Below, piece by piece: positions 32,568 to 42,172 of a stretch of 64,000 nucleotides of DNA. Numbering within the stretch: the first letter of the stretch is position 1; every line of letters starts with the position of its first letter. The translations under genes and the position numbers were made by a program. Origin of the DNA: JAGTVG01 sp964543195 (GTDB lineage Bacteria; Bacteroidota; Bacteroidia; Cytophagales; Cyclobacteriaceae); contig CAZIXF010000014.1 in NCBI GenBank assembly GCA_964543195.1, forward strand, positions 1 to 64,000, written 5' to 3'. A model generated the notes under the pieces. The model saw only the letters and a list, made by a program, of their open reading frames with translations, was not told the DNA's origin and made no database searches.

Positions 32568-34676
32568 CTAGAAAAACTTATATCGTTCATCAACTATATC
32601 GGAATATTCTTTTACTGCCTCGGAAAGCAGGTAGGAAGCCTGACTGGTTCTTCTCTGCTCCAGTTGATTCTTGTAATTCGAGTAATCCGCAATTTCAGGG
32701 GGTTCAATCAATCCATTCAATTTAATGATCACTATGCCGTCATTTTCTTCAACGGGTTCCGATACCTCTCCTTCCTCAAGAGAAAAAGCAACCCCCACTG
32801 ATTTGGGAGCAAAGCCCACGCTAGGCAATGAATTGGAACTGAGCCGGAGGTCTGGATGCGAATACACATTGGCATCTTCTCCGTACTGACTGGCTATTTC
32901 TTCCAGGGTGCCTTGCAGTGTATTCAATCGCTGAATGATGATATCTCCCTTGAGCTGATTTTTTACTTTGGGTAATATCTGCTCCCTTACATCCTCCAGC
33001 CCGGCCACCCCGGCCTCGGTTTTATCCGTGAGTACGGCCACCACATAGGCATCCTGAAGTTCAAAAACGTCGGATACCTCACCGATGGAGGCATCTACGA
33101 ATGCCCAGCGTATGATCTGTTCTGCTTCACCCAATCCCGTAATACGCCTGTCGTTTTTGCCAATATCTTCCGCTGTATTGATCACCAGGGAATCGGTGGC
33201 TGCATTTTCTTCGAACGCCTTCCTGTTTCCGGAAATGCTTGTAAAATAATCGGCCTGGCGGAAGGCTTCGTTACGGGTTTCGTCGCTGGCAATGATCTCT
33301 CTTTCGATGGTAGCCACTTTGAAAAGTTTGTTTGTTCTGACCCCGGTTACATTGATCAGATGAAATCCATACTCGCTTTCCACTACCCGTGGGATCAATC
33401 CTTCGCTGTTACGGGAAAAAACCGCATCGGCAAAAGGTTTTACCATCCTGTTTTCATTAAACCAACCCAGGTCTCCGCCACTGGAAGCTGAGGGATCATC
33501 GCTGTTGTTTCTTGCCAGGAAGGCAAAATTGGCACCGTTCCTTAACTGGTTCAGCAGATCCAGCGCTTCCCTTCCTGCCGCATTCCTGTCGGCTGCGCTT
33601 TCTGAATCCGGCCTGATCAGGATATGACTTGCTCTTGCATGATACACAGTATCATCAACCACGCCGGATATCTTATGTACAATAAAGTTCCCGCCCTGTA
33701 AATAAGGACCGATGATATCTCCCTTTTCGAGTTCCCGGTATTGATCTCTGAGCCTCAAAGGAAGCTGACCGATATTATAGGTGCCGAATGGACGGTCCCC
33801 GTCGGTATTGATCCGGGCATAGATCGAGTCATCGTTTACCTGCCGGAGTTGCTCTGTAAGTTCCTCAATCTCCTGACGGGTGTAAAGGGTATCCCCGGAG
33901 GAGGGAGTGATCGGGAAGGATACATAATTCAGCGTTCTGCCGTCTTCTAATATATATTCATTTTCATGTTCCCGGAGATAAGCCCTCAGGTCACTTTCAG
34001 CCACTTCAACGAGCGTATCACTTACCGTATAATAGGGCACATATAAATATTCGACCTCGGCTGTGGTGTTTTCCAGCCGATATTGTGTTCTGGCTTCGGC
34101 CGTGGTAACAAAATTTGATTTTACAATGAGGTTATCGTATTTCATTCGCAGCCTGGAGGGTTCAAGATTGCTTTCAAAAAGATACCATCCGGCCTGCTGC
34201 TGGGGGTTCATCTGGTCAATGTTCTGAAGAAAGGTTACGATCTGTTCACGGTTGAATTCACCGGTTTCAGGATTGGTGAAGGCCTGTACGAGATCGGGAT
34301 GGATATTATTTCCCTGTACCATGTCGACCAGTTCTTCTTCGGTAATCTCGAGACCGAGTTTTTCATATTGTTTCTGAAAGGCTTTTTTTACGATCAGATA
34401 ATCCCAGGCCTGTTGACGGATTGAGATCATATCGGACTCGGTGGGATTTCTGCCGAAATTGAGGGTATAATTATACTTCAACTCTTCAATCTGCTGAAGG
34501 TATTCTTCCCGGGGAATTTCTTCACCGGCAATTTCACCTACTGTGTTCTTGCCTTTACCCAGGATCACTGAATTCGGACCCAGTATATCACCCCCTATAA
34601 GGAATAAAATCAATCCAAAAGCGATAATACCAACTGCTAATCCTGTCTTTTCCCGTATTTTACTTATTAGTGCCAT
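32568..34676 (-). CDS. PpiD-like peptidylprolyl isomerase
   Basis: A 702-residue inner-membrane-anchored chaperone. The N-terminal anchor is about 10-33 (GLAVGIIAFGLILFLIGG), followed by a SurA_N-like chaperone domain (45-200), one parvulin domain (about 344-440: ASHILIRPD, NNSDDPSASSGGDLGWF, SEYGFHLINV) and a second degenerate C-terminal parvulin-like region. It folds or escorts proteins leaving the Sec translocon. It is the fourth SurA/PpiD-type protein in the window and sits in an envelope-biogenesis cluster with lptC. Confidence 0.94.
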   Translation of the reverse strand: MALISKIREKTGLAVGIIAFGLILFLIGGDILGPNSVILGKGKNTVGEIAGEEIPREEYLQQIEELKYNYTLNFGRNPTESDMISIRQQAWDYLIVKKAFQKQYEKLGLEITEEELVDMVQGNNIHPDLVQAFTNPETGEFNREQIVTFLQNIDQMNPQQQAGWYLFESNLEPSRLRMKYDNLIVKSNFVTTAEARTQYRLENTTAEVEYLYVPYYTVSDTLVEVAESDLRAYLREHENEYILEDGRTLNYVSFPITPSSGDTLYTRQEIEELTEQLRQVNDDSIYARINTDGDRPFGTYNIGQLPLRLRDQYRELEKGDIIGPYLQGGNFIVHKISGVVDDTVYHARASHILIRPDSESAADRNAAGREALDLLNQLRNGANFAFLARNNSDDPSASSGGDLGWFNENRMVKPFADAVFSRNSEGLIPRVVESEYGFHLINVTGVRTNKLFKVATIEREIIASDETRNEAFRQADYFTSISGNRKAFEENAATDSLVINTAEDIGKNDRRITGLGEAEQIIRWAFVDASIGEVSDVFELQDAYVVAVLTDKTEAGVAGLEDVREQILPKVKNQLKGDIIIQRLNTLQGTLEEIASQYGEDANVYSHPDLRLSSNSLPSVGFAPKSVGVAFSLEEGEVSEPVEENDGIVIIKLNGLIEPPEIADYSNYKNQLEQRRTSQASYLLSEAVKEYSDIVDERYKFF

Positions 34677-34753
34677 TATTTAATAGTTAAGAGGCGCAAA
34701 AATAAATAGTATTGCATTAAACTCAAAATCTCTCTGCCTCAATGAATTCCATT

Positions 34754-36034
34754 TTATGCCGCATCGGACTCCATGATGGTGAACTTCACCAGGTTTATCC
34801 GGTTTTCCTCGATAGATACTACATGAAATTTGAATGGTTTTATGATAATATCCTGGTTGAGATAGGGAATATCTTCGGTAACCGATAGGATAAATCCGCC
34901 AAGCGTATCATATTCACCCCGGGGAATATTCCAGCCGTATTTTTCATTCAGATAGTCAATCTCATGGCGGGCACTCAAAAGATAGGTATGATCATCGATC
35001 TGATGTTCGACAAGGTCCTGTTCGTCATACTCATCTTCAATTTCCCCGAAAATTTCTTCAATGATGTCTTCTATGGTAACGATCCCGGATGTGCCACCAA
35101 ATTCATCGACGACCAAAGCCAGGCTTTTCCTTTCGGTGATAAACTGGACAAGCAACTCATTCGCAGGCATGGTTTCCGGTACGATTATGATCGGTGTCAG
35201 GATTTTGGAGAGATCACCGGGTTTTTTGAACAGATCCAGCGAATGACAGTATCCGATAATTTCATCGATGGAGTCTTTGTATACCAGTATCTTGGAATGG
35301 CCGCTTTCCATAAATTCTTTTTTAAGAATCTCTATGTTATCGTTGATGTCTACTGCAATGATCTCAGGACGCGGGATCATACATTCCCTTATTTTTACCG
35401 TCTTGAACTCCAGTGCATTATTGAAAATTTTGGTGTCTACGTCGAATACCCGGTCGGTTTTTTCTTCAATGATCTTACTTTTAATGAAATTATTGAGATC
35501 GGTTAATCCGAAAACAGGTTCATCCTCTTTGAATTTAAGACGCAATGCTTTTATGATGATAAATTTAGAAACATTTACAACCACATAAACGACAGGATAT
35601 AAAAGGATGTATATAATCCAGATGGGGATAGCCAGGATCTTCAGCATCTGGTTGGGATTGATCAGGAAAATGCTTTTCGGAATAAATTCAGCGGTAAGCA
35701 ATACGATCAGAGTGGCCATTACTGTTTGAAGCATAAAAATCACGGTCTGGTTATTCAGTATCTCCGGCAGATTTGTGGCCAGCATGGGTTCGATCAGGTT
35801 GGCCATAAAAATACCATATACCACCAGTGATATGGTATTCCCGATCAATGTGGTGCCGATAAAATGAGAAGGATTTTTAGTCAATTTTGATATGATCTTA
35901 CCGGATAAATAACCTTTCCCCTTGTCCAGTTCGATGCGTAATTTATCAGAAGAAACAAATGCTATTTCAGTACCCGAAAAAAAACCTGAAAAGACAAGTG
36001 ATATGATAATGGCCGACCATGTTGAATTTTCCAT
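34754..36034 (-). CDS. CNNM/CorC family transporter (hemolysin-like)
   Basis: A 426-residue protein with a DUF21/CNNM membrane domain (about 1-185), a CBS pair (about 205-335; ECMIPRPEIIAVD, SLALVVDEFGGTSGIVTIEDI) and a CorC_HlyC C-terminal domain. Family members handle Mg2+ or Co2+ efflux; old annotations call them hemolysins. The acidic FGEIEDEYDEQD joins CBS and CorC domains as usual. It is between ppiD and a 57-aa gene on the same strand. Confidence 0.92.
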   Translation of the reverse strand: MENSTWSAIIISLVFSGFFSGTEIAFVSSDKLRIELDKGKGYLSGKIISKLTKNPSHFIGTTLIGNTISLVVYGIFMANLIEPMLATNLPEILNNQTVIFMLQTVMATLIVLLTAEFIPKSIFLINPNQMLKILAIPIWIIYILLYPVVYVVVNVSKFIIIKALRLKFKEDEPVFGLTDLNNFIKSKIIEEKTDRVFDVDTKIFNNALEFKTVKIRECMIPRPEIIAVDINDNIEILKKEFMESGHSKILVYKDSIDEIIGYCHSLDLFKKPGDLSKILTPIIIVPETMPANELLVQFITERKSLALVVDEFGGTSGIVTIEDIIEEIFGEIEDEYDEQDLVEHQIDDHTYLLSARHEIDYLNEKYGWNIPRGEYDTLGGFILSVTEDIPYLNQDIIIKPFKFHVVSIEENRINLVKFTIMESDAA

Positions 36035-36043
36035 TAATATATT

Positions 36044-36217
36044 TTAGGATCCCTGTTTATTCTTTCCTTTTCTGAATGCATAAATGAGAAATAATACAAA
36101 GCTAATCATGAAAATCCAATAGGATTCATGGAAACCTACTGTAAATGACTGATGTACGGCTATTATGAAAGTCGAGACGATCAAAGCAAACAATATGGTG
36201 TCAGTTATCTTTTTCAT
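36044..36217 (-). CDS. 57-aa membrane peptide between lptC and CNNM gene
   Basis: Starting at MKKITDTILFALIVSTF, this has two hydrophobic segments (about 7-22 and 31-47) and a basic tail GKNKQGS. It overlaps the end of lptC by 17 bp and stops 9 bp before the CNNM gene, so translational coupling is likely. A longer in-frame start would fall wholly inside lptC and is rejected. Family not recognised. Confidence 0.7.
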   Translation of the reverse strand: MKKITDTILFALIVSTFIIAVHQSFTVGFHESYWIFMISFVLFLIYAFRKGKNKQGS

Positions 36218-36746
36218 CCAGTGTAATTGTTCCTCTGGCATCTGATATACTCCACCACGTAAAATCCTGACTGGCTTCCAGTCCCTCTCCCATGATAATC
36301 TCATCTTCGGTCTGAATACTGACAAACTTATTGGTATAAACGATCTCTTTTTTAGGATCCCAGTATAATTCTTCCGTATGCAGTTCGTCACTACTTTCCA
36401 GGTTTTTAACGATCACGTTTCCAAGTGCCCGCCACTTGTTTTCATTGGCATAGAAATAACAATAATTGGCCTCCAGGGTGGTGGATACGCTTCCATCTTT
36501 TTCATAGAATTCCAGATATATACCATTGGGGAACTGCCGGTCCTTATTTTCAAATTCTTCCTGTTTGGGTGTAACCAGTTTCAGCTTGACCGTGGCCGAA
36601 TCGCTGTAGTAGGTAACCAGGTCATTCAGTTCATAGACAGGCCCTTCGTATAAGGTAAGCTCTTCGGCTTTTCTAATCTCTGTGCAACTATGGAAGAAAA
36701 GCCCGGCGAAAAGGAAAATAAAGATATGATTTTTTAGATCGATCAT
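36201..36746 (-). CDS. lptC: LPS export periplasmic protein LptC
   Basis: A 181-residue LptC-like lipoprotein or anchored protein from MIDLKNHIFIFLFAG with a lipobox-like FFHSC; an upstream in-frame ATG (36824) adds 26 residues ahead of the signal and is unlikely. The domain shows the jellyroll pattern YEGPVYELNDLVTYYSDS, NGIYLEFYEKDG and ELYWDPKKEIVYTNKFVSI typical of the Bacteroidota family. It should bridge LptBFG to LptA for LPS transport. lptB is at 60.2 kb. Confidence 0.9.
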   Translation of the reverse strand: MIDLKNHIFIFLFAGLFFHSCTEIRKAEELTLYEGPVYELNDLVTYYSDSATVKLKLVTPKQEEFENKDRQFPNGIYLEFYEKDGSVSTTLEANYCYFYANENKWRALGNVIVKNLESSDELHTEELYWDPKKEIVYTNKFVSIQTEDEIIMGEGLEASQDFTWWSISDARGTITLDEKDN

Positions 36747-36945
36747 TTTATATTTACGGGCACTTGCTTCAAAAGCCGAATTAAAGACGGCCTGGTTTCT
36801 CAATAGTTCAAATAAAGAAATCAATCGTTGAGAAGAAATAATTCATTTTGAAACTGGCTTCTTACTGATTATTTCACCTCAGCGATTGATCTGAAAAATG
36901 GCATTGGTCTATGGGGTTCGTGTATTACCCGGTTCCTGATCTCAA

Positions 36946-38253
36946 TTAATCCCTTCGCCTGATGGTAGCGGTTTCATTTATCCAGCAGTCTACGGTTATC
37001 TTTTCACCCACTTCCATATTATATGTGAAAATAGTTTCCATGGTGGGGAATTGTTCCCTGGCTTTTCGCATGGCGTCCTGGTTACCGGCTTTACTGTACA
37101 TCTCATAGGCAGCAAAAAATACCGCCCGGTCTTTTACCTCGTTTTGCCCTTGTTTGCATTCCTGATAACTTGTAAAATAAAGATTACCGATAAAATTATA
37201 GGCTTCTTTTTTACCTGGATCGGCCTCCAGTGCCTTGTAGGCCATTTGCCTGGCTTTTACCTTATTGGCCAGTGTATTGTAAATATTGGCCTGATTGAGG
37301 TATAGTTCAGCCTGCTTGATATTTTCTTCAGTCAGTTCAATAGCTGTATTATAGAATTCAAGGGCTGTTTCATAATCTTTGTTCAGATAGGAACGGTCGG
37401 CTATCAGTTTGGCCATTCCATAATTGGGTTCCTTATCGAAAATTATTCTTACCGCTTCCAGGAAAATAGGTTCATCCAGGCATTTTCCTGCAAAGGCCAG
37501 TTTAAATATGTTTTTGGCAAGATCCAGATCATCCGGATTCGCCTTAAGTTTCGATCCCAGGTTATTCTGAATGAAGTTGCAGTCCACCTTAATGGTGGCT
37601 GCAAGTAATTTATCGATATTGTCGCTGATCTTACTCAGTCTTTCATTGTTTTTACCCAGGTTTTTTTTAGTGGTAATTACACCAATGATCTGATCGTATA
37701 CACTCAATACCTGATCATCACTGATGTCTCCGCCAGTCAGTTTATACCGGCGAACTATATCCATATAGGCCAGCAGGTTCTGATCCCACACGTTTTCTTC
37801 ATTCAACTCAAATGTTTTCTTAAACATTTGATAAAGATCACCATATCGATCCTGATCACCCTTGAAGAATCCATATGCCGTGTACGCTTTACGGTTCATG
37901 ACGGCAGCCTCTTCATTAAAGTATTTGATTCTGAGGTCATACATCATCAGCGTGGAATCTTGATAGATCCTCTTCAGTTCCGGGTCCTTGGCTGTTTCAG
38001 CCAGGCTTTCATATATTTTTGCGCCGTTAATGTAAATCGATTCGTTAAGGTCAGGTACATTGGTAAGTAACCACTGCAGGTGCGGAGTCGATCTTTCGTA
38101 TTGTCCCAGTTTGAACATGTCGGAATACAATACAATTTTTTCATTTGTCTTAATGCTGTCGCTTTCGTTGTCCGGAAAATTCCAACCTTGCTGCGCAAAC
38201 GAACTTACCATTCCGCTTATTAAGAAACCTAATGTCAGAATTTTAAATTTCAT
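36946..38253 (-). CDS. TPR-containing periplasmic protein
   Basis: A 435-residue exported protein (signal MKFKILTLGFLISGMVSSFA) with TPR-like repeats, clearest at about 300-375 (NKDYETALEFYNTAIELTEE, AELYLNQANIYNTLANKVKAR, YNFIGNLYF). It lies between an outer-membrane beta-barrel gene and lptC on the same strand. By position, it may assist outer-membrane assembly; function unproven. Confidence 0.85.
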   Translation of the reverse strand: MKFKILTLGFLISGMVSSFAQQGWNFPDNESDSIKTNEKIVLYSDMFKLGQYERSTPHLQWLLTNVPDLNESIYINGAKIYESLAETAKDPELKRIYQDSTLMMYDLRIKYFNEEAAVMNRKAYTAYGFFKGDQDRYGDLYQMFKKTFELNEENVWDQNLLAYMDIVRRYKLTGGDISDDQVLSVYDQIIGVITTKKNLGKNNERLSKISDNIDKLLAATIKVDCNFIQNNLGSKLKANPDDLDLAKNIFKLAFAGKCLDEPIFLEAVRIIFDKEPNYGMAKLIADRSYLNKDYETALEFYNTAIELTEENIKQAELYLNQANIYNTLANKVKARQMAYKALEADPGKKEAYNFIGNLYFTSYQECKQGQNEVKDRAVFFAAYEMYSKAGNQDAMRKAREQFPTMETIFTYNMEVGEKITVDCWINETATIRRRD

Positions 38254-38264
38254 GATAATCCAAA

Positions 38265-39548
38265 TTATTCAATTTTTCTTCTATAAAACCATATGTCATT
38301 TATTGTCAATCCAAGTGACACTCTGAAATATTTTTCAGTAATTGCCAGTTCTCCTTCTCTCGACCTTTGCCCATACTGTAAACTGATGGAGACAAGAGAG
38401 GGCGAATTTATATTAATAACGGGCAAAGATACACCAAAATTTATACCAAAATCATATATCTGGTTATTATTTAGCTCGTAAGGTGTTAATTCATAGGACA
38501 TTCCGGCCCTGTAAATAATTCTTCTGAAGTAGCTGGAAACGGATGTCGCTTCCGGGATATGTTCAATGCCAAAGGCCGTTCTGTAACTTTTTGCCAGATT
38601 TTTATTCTGATCATCGAAGCTTGAATACCGGTTCCAGTCCTGCACGATGGCGTCTGCCGAAATCAGCCATTTTGTGCCCCTGGCATAGGAGATACCCACG
38701 CCGTATTTTGCCGGGAGTTGGATGTTCCCTTTCACATCATTAAAAACAGTATCCGTGGTTATGGCCAGGTCACCTCCCTTTTGACGGCGTTCCAGTCTTT
38801 TTTCCCGGGTTGCCCCGATTTGGGAAGGAAGTTCATAAATCCCACCCAGGAAAAGCTGTGACTCTTCTCCCAGCCGAAGATTATAAGCAAGCCCGAAACT
38901 GACATTAAAATCATTGACCTTTGTTCTTTCAAACAATGCCGTAGCATAGGAAGTAGTCGTATCGATTTCAAATATGGTTTCATCGACTCTCGATCCGAAC
39001 AGATAGGATACTTTCACTCCAAGGGCGAGTGATCTGAAAAGATTAATGCCGTTAGACCAGAATACGGAGTTGTATCCGCCATTTCCTTTTAAATTGAGAG
39101 TGGCCTCTTCTTCAATACCATTGATCCGCTCATTAGTGATTATGTTATAATTGACATAACTATAAGGGGCAAGTCCGATCCCGCTGGATATCAGGGATTG
39201 GCGGATGGGAAAGGCAAGCGCAAGATAATTCAGGTTCCCGGCTCCGTTGAACTGCCTCGCCGTATCCTGGGAAATGGTTCTCCTCTCGCCCGTAAAGCCT
39301 ACTTCGAAGGAGGTAAAGTAACTCCGTATGCCCAACATGGCAGGATTGATAAAATTAAAATTCTTGTTACTGGGATAAGCTATAGTACTGCCCCCCATAC
39401 CCATATTCGAAACAAGCTGTGGATGCACCACATCACCCAGTCCAATGAACGTATAAGGAGACTGGCCTGTTTGTGCTGAAGAGACCGAACCGGTAAGCAT
39501 CAAACAGCCCAAAAGAAAAACCTTAATTCTGCTTCTTGTTGAAAACAT
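38265..39548 (-). CDS. Outer-membrane beta-barrel protein
   Basis: A 427-residue exported protein (signal KVFLLGCLMLTGSVSSAQ) with GLGDVVHPQLVSNMGMGGST and alternating aromatic strands ending in a C-terminal strand KYFRVSLGLTINDIWFYRR. It resembles FadL/PorV-type outer-membrane proteins of Bacteroidota. It overlaps coaX by 26 bp. Ligand unknown. Confidence 0.82.
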   Translation of the reverse strand: MFSTRSRIKVFLLGCLMLTGSVSSAQTGQSPYTFIGLGDVVHPQLVSNMGMGGSTIAYPSNKNFNFINPAMLGIRSYFTSFEVGFTGERRTISQDTARQFNGAGNLNYLALAFPIRQSLISSGIGLAPYSYVNYNIITNERINGIEEEATLNLKGNGGYNSVFWSNGINLFRSLALGVKVSYLFGSRVDETIFEIDTTTSYATALFERTKVNDFNVSFGLAYNLRLGEESQLFLGGIYELPSQIGATREKRLERRQKGGDLAITTDTVFNDVKGNIQLPAKYGVGISYARGTKWLISADAIVQDWNRYSSFDDQNKNLAKSYRTAFGIEHIPEATSVSSYFRRIIYRAGMSYELTPYELNNNQIYDFGINFGVSLPVININSPSLVSISLQYGQRSREGELAITEKYFRVSLGLTINDIWFYRRKIE

Positions 39549-40242
39549 ATATATAATAAACCCCTAGTAAAACCAGATTGGGGACTGCAAAGATGGAATC
39601 TTTTATTTTACTTTCAAAAAATTTAGCCGTCCCACCCGACAAAATCACCCTTAAATTCTTATTTACCAATGAATAACGATTAATTATTCCCGATATTTCC
39701 TCAATAGTTCCGTTAATCACCCCGCTTTTAATTGAATCCTCCGTGGTAGAACCGGTCAATTCGGGATGACCGTCAAACTCAACCCGGGGAAGGTGGGCCG
39801 TAAATTGATGAAGTGCCTTGAAACGCATATCGATCCCCGGAGAAATGCCGCCACCGTGATAAATACCTGATGCATCGATAAAATCATAGGTTATACATGT
39901 ACCTGCATCGATGACCAGGGAATTATGACCCGGGTTCAGCTTCCGGGCACCAGCCGTCAATGCGATCCTGTCGATGCCCAGCGTCCGGGGTGTTTTATAC
40001 GCCAGGGTAAACGGAAGAGGGGTTTCGTGCGTGATCAGAAAGGAGCTAAAAGGAAAAAGATCCTTTTTGATCGTGTCCGGTGGGAAATTAACCGAACTGA
40101 TGATCACCTGACGGGGTTTTAATGACCGCACTTCATTTATGAGATCCGTGTAAGCCTGTTTCTCGGAAATTTTAACTAATTTACCTTTTTGAAACAGGCC
40201 GATTTTCGTACTCGTGTTTCCTGAATCTATGGCAACTATCAT
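39523..40242 (-). CDS. coaX: Type III pantothenate kinase
   Basis: A 239-residue CoaX starting MIVAIDSGNTSTKIGLF, which is the family's phosphate loop (DxGNT). Other motifs are TLGIDRIALTAGA, VIDAGTCITYDF, YHGGGISPGIDMR and TEDSIKSGVINGTIEEI. It phosphorylates pantothenate, the first step to CoA. An in-frame ATG 27 bp earlier is disfavoured. It heads a minus-strand run through the outer-membrane gene, TPR, lptC, CNNM and ppiD. Confidence 0.95.
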   Translation of the reverse strand: MIVAIDSGNTSTKIGLFQKGKLVKISEKQAYTDLINEVRSLKPRQVIISSVNFPPDTIKKDLFPFSSFLITHETPLPFTLAYKTPRTLGIDRIALTAGARKLNPGHNSLVIDAGTCITYDFIDASGIYHGGGISPGIDMRFKALHQFTAHLPRVEFDGHPELTGSTTEDSIKSGVINGTIEEISGIINRYSLVNKNLRVILSGGTAKFFESKIKDSIFAVPNLVLLGVYYIYVFNKKQN

Positions 40243-40269
40243 AGGTTGACGATCTTTTACATAATACAA

Positions 40270-40657
40270 ATATTGACAATTTTAACCTGTTGTGTGAATT
40301 AGATAATTAAAAACTACTAAGCAACTAACTGAAAACAATTGAATATCAGGTAGTTATATATTTCTGATGTTCGGTCCCAGACCGCGTTAACTTAGTGGTC
40401 CCATAGTGATTTGGTGATTTGGTGATTTGGCGATTTGATGATTTGATGATTTGATGATTTGGTGATTTGATGGCCAAAAGTACTTTGGTTCTCCGTTACT
40501 TAGTAACCTTCGTGGCTAAAATATAATGATTAAATGCCACAAAGTCTCGAAAATACCAGGATACACCGGGAAAGAAAATGATAAATAATTAATAATCAGC
40601 ATGTTAAAAGATAATGAGACGTATGATAATTTACACAACGAGTAATTTTATTTTTAA
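40270..40657. other. Divergent intergenic region between coaX and anmK
   Basis: This 388-bp gap should hold promoters for both genes but no clear TAnnTTTG element was found. It contains an octamer tandem repeat (40406-40473), a GGTC-CCA-GACC hairpin just before it and a perfect palindrome GTTACTTAGTAAC (40495-40507). No coding potential. Confidence 0.5.
40406..40473. repeat. Octamer tandem repeat, eight copies
   Basis: Eight consecutive 8-bp units of the form (g/a)(t/c)gatttg: gtgatttg three times, gcgatttg, atgatttg three times, gtgatttg, then atgg. The same octamer, two copies, recurs at 41835-41850 on the other side of anmK, in the same orientation. Confidence 0.9.
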
Positions 40658-41743
40658 ATGGGCAGAAATACAGTAATAGGAATTATGTCAGGCACCTCTG
40701 TGGATGGCCTTGACATGGTGGCCGTGGAATTTACCAAACCGGGTGATCAATGGAAATATGACATGGTCAAAAGCCAATCGTACGATTATCCGGAAACCTT
40801 GCGCAAAAAACTTATCGATTGTATAGGTTTTTCAGGCAGGGACCTGATCATGCTGGATCATGAACTGGGATTGTTTATCGCGGATAGGGTAAATGATTTC
40901 TGCAGGAATGAAAAGTTTTCAGCTTCACTGATATCTTCCCATGGTCATACTGTATTCCATCAACCGGAAAAAGGGGTCACTACACAGATAGGAGACGGGG
41001 AGGTGATCAGTTTGCACACCGGCATCACCACCCTAAGTGATTTCAGAAAAAAAGATGTACTGAAAGGAGGGCAGGGAGCTCCATTGGTTCCTGTTGGAGA
41101 TAAATTATTGTTTCATGATTATGAATTCTGCCTTAATATTGGCGGTTTTTCCAATATTTCCTTTGATAACAGGGGGGGACAACGGATTGCATTCGACATA
41201 TGTGCAGCCAATATAGTGCTGAATCATCTGGCCCGCAAAGCGGGAGTGCCATTTGATGATAAGGGCATGATCGCCCGTAAGGGGAAACTCATTCCCGGGC
41301 TGTTGAAAAAACTGGATCAGCTGGATTATTATGACATGTCCCGGCCAAAATCACTGGGTCTTGAATGGGTGCAGGAAAATATCTTTCCACTCCTGGATGA
41401 ATTTTCAGGATCTATTCCGGATCTGCTCAGAACCTGTACGGTCCATACTGCCGGACAGATCAACAGGGCCATTGAAAAAGAAGTGAAAGCCAGGCAATCT
41501 GAGAAAAAACCCGCCGTACTGGTTACAGGCGGAGGGGCTTATAACGACCTCCTGATCGAACTTCTTCAGCAGGCACCGGGTCAATATCATATCCGGCTTC
41601 CCGATAAAACATTGATCGACTATAAGGAAGCCCTGGTTTTCGCCTTCATGGGATTTTTGAGATCAAAAGGAATGGTCAACATATGGAGCTCGGTTACGGG
41701 TGCCCGGGATGATTCGTCGGCAGGTGTGATCCATGAACCCTGA
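40658..41743 (+). CDS. anmK: Anhydro-N-acetylmuramic acid kinase
   Basis: A 361-residue AnmK sugar kinase. The phosphate-binding GIMSGTSVDGLDM is at the N-terminus; HGHTVFHQP, GGQGAPLVP, NIGGFSNIS and VTGGGAYNDLLIELL follow. It converts anhydro-MurNAc to MurNAc-6-phosphate in cell-wall recycling. murQ is not beside it. It stands alone, flanked on both sides by tracts containing the same gtgatttg octamer. Confidence 0.95.
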   Translation: MGRNTVIGIMSGTSVDGLDMVAVEFTKPGDQWKYDMVKSQSYDYPETLRKKLIDCIGFSGRDLIMLDHELGLFIADRVNDFCRNEKFSASLISSHGHTVFHQPEKGVTTQIGDGEVISLHTGITTLSDFRKKDVLKGGQGAPLVPVGDKLLFHDYEFCLNIGGFSNISFDNRGGQRIAFDICAANIVLNHLARKAGVPFDDKGMIARKGKLIPGLLKKLDQLDYYDMSRPKSLGLEWVQENIFPLLDEFSGSIPDLLRTCTVHTAGQINRAIEKEVKARQSEKKPAVLVTGGGAYNDLLIELLQQAPGQYHIRLPDKTLIDYKEALVFAFMGFLRSKGMVNIWSSVTGARDDSSAGVIHEP

Positions 41744-41834
41744 GCCGGCCCGTGTGTTCCGTAATTACCGGGAACGTGCGCAAAACCCATTGTATGCTTT
41801 AGACAGTGAAGAATTTCCAATCCTGGGGGGCATT

Positions 41835-42170
41835 GTGATTTGGTGATTTGGTGATGGGGTGATGGGGTGATGGGGAGTTGTGGAGGTGTGGAGGTGTGGA
41901 GGTGTGGAGAAATGCAATTAGTTCTGAGTGGCCTGACGAAGGAAGGCAGTATCGACGGTCTTGAGGATGGAGGATGGAGGATGGAAGATTGAGGATGGAG
42001 GATGGAGGATGGAAGGTGAAAGGTGAAAGGTAGGACCGGAGACGGGGTGTAGGGTGTGAGGTAACCGCTAATTCCTAACAGCCTAACAGCTAACAGCTAC
42101 ACCCTACACCCTACACCCTAAACCCTAAACCAATGAACCCCTGAACCCCTGAACCACCAACCCCCTGAAC
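41835..42170. repeat. Octamer tract plus heptamer mosaic array, copy 3
   Basis: The tract has two parts. 41835-41912 is in 8-bp words: gtgatttg twice, gtgatggg three times, tggaggtg three times. After a ~50-bp spacer, 41963-42138 is in 7-bp words, with one 1-bp slip at 42082: gaggatg/gaagatt (seven), gaaggtg, aaaggtg, aaaggta, ggaccgg, agacggg, gtgtagg, gtgtgag, gtaaccg, ctaattc, ctaacag (three), ctacacc (three), ctaaacc (two), aatgaac. Then 8-bp cctgaacc words reach the yraN stop. It is the inverted counterpart of 18329-18597, and its right part matches 70-112. Confidence 0.9.
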
Positions 42171-42172
42171 TT

